Positions 12,215 through 12,283 of a DNA stretch of 12,283 nucleotides are shown here, piece after piece. The first letter of the stretch is position 1, and each line of letters starts with the position of its first letter. The position numbers and the translations under genes were made by a program. Source of the stretch: JAGORY01 sp964517585 (lineage in GTDB: Bacteria; Patescibacteriota; Gracilibacteria; Peribacterales; Peribacteraceae); contig CAZFCB010000035.1 in assembly GCA_964517585.1 (NCBI GenBank), forward strand, positions 1 through 12,283. The letters run 5' to 3'. Below the pieces are notes generated by a model. It was given only the letters and a program-made list of their open reading frames with translations. It made no database searches and was not told the origin of the DNA.

Positions 12215-12283
12215 ATGATTGTGAAGTATCGATATGTCCCATCACAAATGCGACAAATGGTTGGCGAATTGGCTCGGAGACAT
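12215..12283 (+). CDS. N-terminal start of an unidentified protein (partial)
   Basis: ATG 12215 opens a frame to the window edge with 23 residues: MIVKYRYVPSQMRQMVGEL, then ARRH. AAGG lies 8-11 bases upstream (GAAGGCATCAAT), a possible Shine-Dalgarno site. The peptide is basic and not recognisable. It is divergent from the RAYT gene, with 135 bases between them that hold AT-rich sequence and no repeat copy seen. Confidence 0.5.
   Translation, partial: MIVKYRYVPSQMRQMVGELARRH

Noticed and set aside
1..12283. UGA recoding as in some Candidate Phyla lineages (Gracilibacteria, Absconditabacteria)
   Set aside because: TGA is used as a sensible stop in ogt, livH, the SDR gene and gdhA, and no gene has in-frame TGA.
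1..12283. tRNA or rRNA genes
   Set aside because: No cloverleaf with TTCGA-type arm and acceptor pairing, and no rRNA motifs, were seen in the gaps between genes.

Overview
This window looks like bacterial chromosome from an organism that uses the standard genetic code (TGA ends several genes) and has roughly even base composition by eye. Most first genes lack a clear Shine-Dalgarno site and instead carry a -10-like hexamer 6-9 bases before the start codon, which would give leaderless mRNAs. The gene styles (a TRM11-like methyltransferase with a PPKLAQILLN segment, a YdfG-like dehydrogenase, a RAYT transposase, a compact transporter cluster) fit a Candidate Phyla Radiation bacterium, perhaps Peregrinibacteria or Peribacteria. 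That placement is my inference and is weak without a phylogenetic marker.

Layout. 1-104: tail of a Pro/Ala/Thr-rich protein. 130-296: palindromic REP-like repeats. 275-748 (-): ogt, a DNA alkyl-repair protein. 813-957: a promoter, a 19-codon leader ORF with three consecutive Ile codons, and mutually exclusive hairpins ending in a terminator, which together look like a classical amino-acid attenuator. 978-5129: an unknown small protein followed by livG-livK-livH-livM, a branched-chain (or other) amino acid ABC importer with no livF. 5130-5319: a second REP-like cluster with 41-bp tandem repeats, packed exactly between the stop codons of livM and trhO. 5319-6170 (-): trhO (tRNA U34 hydroxylase). 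6212-6955: a YdfG-like short-chain dehydrogenase divergent from trhO. 6933-8255 and 8255-8776 (-): a translationally coupled pair, an HTTM/VKGC-like membrane protein fused to a DCC thiol-disulfide domain and its small membrane-anchored partner. 8869-10071 (-): a TRM11/TrmG10-like RNA methyltransferase. 10246-11535: a glutamate/leucine-type dehydrogenase. 11548-11603: a GC hairpin and 15-bp tandem repeats. 11639-12079 (-): a REP-associated tyrosine transposase (RAYT). 12215-end: start of another gene.

How the parts fit. The importer and the amino acid dehydrogenase suggest a cell that scavenges and deaminates amino acids. The Ile-rich leader would tie importer expression to charged tRNA-Ile. 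A RAYT gene in the same window as two clusters of imperfect palindromes suggests an active or recent REP system, and the repeats sit exactly at gene ends, one of them supplying the last codons of ogt.

The most notable observations are the putative isoleucine attenuator, the recurring -10-to-ATG spacing, the REP clusters at stop codons, the paired heptamer arrays between livG and livK, and the HTTM-DCC two-gene module.
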